Assembly: GCA_013151585.1 (NCBI GenBank)
Contig: JAADHY010000764.1
Location: 1-5,346, forward strand
Direction: 5' to 3'
DNA: 5,346 bases
DNA from: Planctomycetota bacterium
GTDB lineage: Bacteria > Planctomycetota > Planctomycetia > Planctomycetales > Planctomycetaceae
Every line of letters starts with the position of its first letter. Within the stretch, counting starts at the first letter, position 1. Below, in pieces: positions 4,287-5,346 of the stretch. Under the pieces are notes generated by a model, which was given only the letters and a program-made list of their open reading frames with translations, made no database searches and was not told the origin of the DNA. Both the position numbers and the translations under genes were made by a program.

Positions 4287-5346
4287 ATGGGACGAGGGAA
4301 GTCCGTCTTTGCAGCGAGTTGTTGGACATCCGTCCGTCTGGCCTGTGGAGCGTGTTTGGTCTTCGCAGCGGTTGGGGTGTCCGACGCCGCAACGCCGCCT
4401 CGAGCAGGATCCCGTCTGGACTGGGAAGAAAACCGGTGTGCTTTATGTCACAGTGAGGAGGACTTGTGGGAAGACGATAACGCGCGGCTGTTTGTTCCGA
4501 AAGATCAGCTCGCTCGGGACGTCCACGCTTTGGCGGGTGTCAATTGCCACGACTGTCATGGGGGTGATCCAAGTACCCTTGATGTTCCGCAGGCCCATTC
4601 CGTTGAAGTGGAAGAGAAAGAGGAAACCATTGCCCCCTTTCGATCCTCGCTGAGCGAAGTCTACGAAGCGTGTGGAGAATGCCACCGGGCCGAACAGCGC
4701 GGTTTGCTGCAGGGGGCCCATGCTCAGGCCAACCTGAAAAAGACAAGCGATCAAGAGACGCTCTCCACTTGCGCCGACTGTCACGGGACCGCCCACGGCA
4801 TGGTCTCTGTTGAGGATCCCGCCTCGCCGGCATTTGCGCACCACCAAGTGGCGCTGTGCGGAAAATGCCATTCGGTGGAAATGGAAGGGTATCAAGACAG
4901 CGTCCACGGATGGAGCCTCGAAAAGGCAGGGCTGGTGGTCACAGCAGTGTGCGCCGACTGTCATGGGGCGCATGAGATCTACCCCGCCTCCGATCAGCGC
5001 TCCATGCTTCACCCGGCTCACGTCAGCGCCACGTGCGGCGCATGCCATCGCTTCATTGGGGAAAGACTGGCCAAAAGTGTGCACGGAGGCGAAAAAGGGC
5101 CGGGACGGGAGACCACGAAGGCGGCGCGAGGCGGTCAAGTGCAGCGCAACCCAACTTGCACGGATTGCCACAAGGCTCATGAAGGCGTCTCACCCACCTC
5201 GGAAGCCTATCGACGGCAATTGGCTCACGAGTGTGGCGAGTGCCATTCGGACCTGCTAAGAGCTTATCCGAAAACCTCGTTTTGGTCTTGTAAGAAAAGC
5301 GAACCCTCTCGGAAAATCTTGGCCGCAAAGGACTTCGATTTTCCAA
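4287..5346 (+). CDS. Secreted multihaem cytochrome c, at least nine haems (3' end outside window or interrupted)
   Basis: The frame from ATG 4287 is open to the window end (353 codons). Residues 1 to about 35 form a Sec-type signal peptide: MGRGKSVF, basic R17, hydrophobic core LACGACLVFAAVGV, and likely cleavage near SDA-A. Nine CxxCH haem-attachment motifs start at C51, C87, C129, C162, C191, C222, C250, C291 and C316. Several are followed by GxxH or KAH, and there are two SVHG motifs near residues 210 and 261; these extra histidines could be distal haem ligands. The layout resembles periplasmic cytochrome c3/c7-type electron carriers with doubled CxxCH motifs, common in planctomycetes and deltaproteobacteria. 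The redox partner is unknown. An in-frame TAA at 4266-4268 makes ATG 4287 the first ATG; a GGGGGAG stretch precedes it with a tight spacer. The last CxxCH is at C316-H320; after about residue 324 the sequence no longer looks like cytochrome. Confidence 0.9.
   Translation, partial: MGRGKSVFAASCWTSVRLACGACLVFAAVGVSDAATPPRAGSRLDWEENRCALCHSEEDLWEDDNARLFVPKDQLARDVHALAGVNCHDCHGGDPSTLDVPQAHSVEVEEKEETIAPFRSSLSEVYEACGECHRAEQRGLLQGAHAQANLKKTSDQETLSTCADCHGTAHGMVSVEDPASPAFAHHQVALCGKCHSVEMEGYQDSVHGWSLEKAGLVVTAVCADCHGAHEIYPASDQRSMLHPAHVSATCGACHRFIGERLAKSVHGGEKGPGRETTKAARGGQVQRNPTCTDCHKAHEGVSPTSEAYRRQLAHECGECHSDLLRAYPKTSFWSCKKSEPSRKILAAKDFDFP
5257..5346. mobile_element. Possible insertion-sequence end interrupting the cytochrome gene
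   Basis: The cytochrome reads normally to GECHSDLL. From about 5257 it becomes AYPKTSFWSCKKSEPSRKIL..., with a lone Cys, no further CxxCH and a clear drop in GC. The DNA at the junction, CTAA-GAGCTTATCCGAAAACCTCG, looks like a transposon terminal repeat beginning with GAG. A TAA or CTAA at 5256-5259 would fit the TNA or YTAR targets of IS5-family elements. Only one end is visible, so neither the partner repeat, the target duplication nor a transposase can be confirmed. The alternative is simply a divergent cytochrome segment. Confidence 0.4.
5311..5344. repeat. 8-bp inverted repeat near the window end
   Basis: GGAAAATC (5311-5318) and GATTTTCC (5337-5344) are perfect reverse complements separated by 18 bp. 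They lie inside the suspected insertion-sequence end and could be a subterminal transposase site or a leader hairpin. Confidence 0.35.

Noticed and set aside
4309..4653. + strand open frame of 114 codons at the start of the cytochrome
   Set aside because: Wrong frame over the cytochrome signal peptide and first two haem motifs; its translation has no recognisable features.
4443..5180. 245-codon minus-strand open frame opposite the cytochrome
   Set aside because: It is the mirror of the repeated CxxCH codons. The + strand frame has nine haem motifs and a signal peptide; this one has no domain.

Overview
The window looks like chromosomal DNA of a GC-rich member of the Planctomycetota, probably a Pirellulales-type lineage. 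This is inferred from the gene order dnaJ-grpE-fmdB-type zinc ribbon-yacG, from a Tat-exported metallophosphoesterase, and from a CxxCH-rich multihaem cytochrome next to a response regulator. There is no rRNA or other marker to prove it.

Left half (1-1865, + strand): a chaperone and small-zinc-protein cluster. It holds the last 45 codons of dnaJ, then grpE (the nucleotide exchange factor of the DnaK cycle), a 97-residue FmdB-type zinc ribbon, and a 75-residue YacG-type zinc protein. DnaJ and GrpE serve the same DnaK machine. The two zinc proteins are probably housekeeping passengers. The gaps (about 190, 138 and 154 bp) contain hairpins, the strongest a perfect 9-bp stem at 1558-1579.

Middle (1877-3420): a Tat-type, probably exported calcineurin-like metallophosphoesterase on the minus strand, convergent with yacG. 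Its start faces a 641-bp non-coding interval that separates it from a divergent + strand unit. Next to the phosphoesterase gene the interval has a compound hairpin (2808-2847) and a 115-bp element bounded by 11-bp inverted repeats (2857-2971). A third perfect hairpin lies at 3171-3193.

Right half (3421-5346, + strand): a response regulator and a secreted multihaem cytochrome c, probably co-transcribed. The regulator has a complete receiver domain, but the sequence carries a one-base frameshift right after the phospho-acceptor region. Restored, the protein is a receiver, a long Pro/Ala/Glu linker and a hydrophobic C-terminal membrane segment, with no DNA-binding domain. The cytochrome reads open from 4287 to the window end, with a signal peptide and nine CxxCH haem sites. 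After about 5256 its cytochrome character stops, and the remaining ~90 bp resemble the end of an insertion sequence that may interrupt it.

Points most worth following: the membrane-anchored receiver paired with a multihaem cytochrome, the frameshift in the regulator, and the probable insertion in the cytochrome. I found no tRNA, rRNA, CRISPR array or clearly novel defence system.
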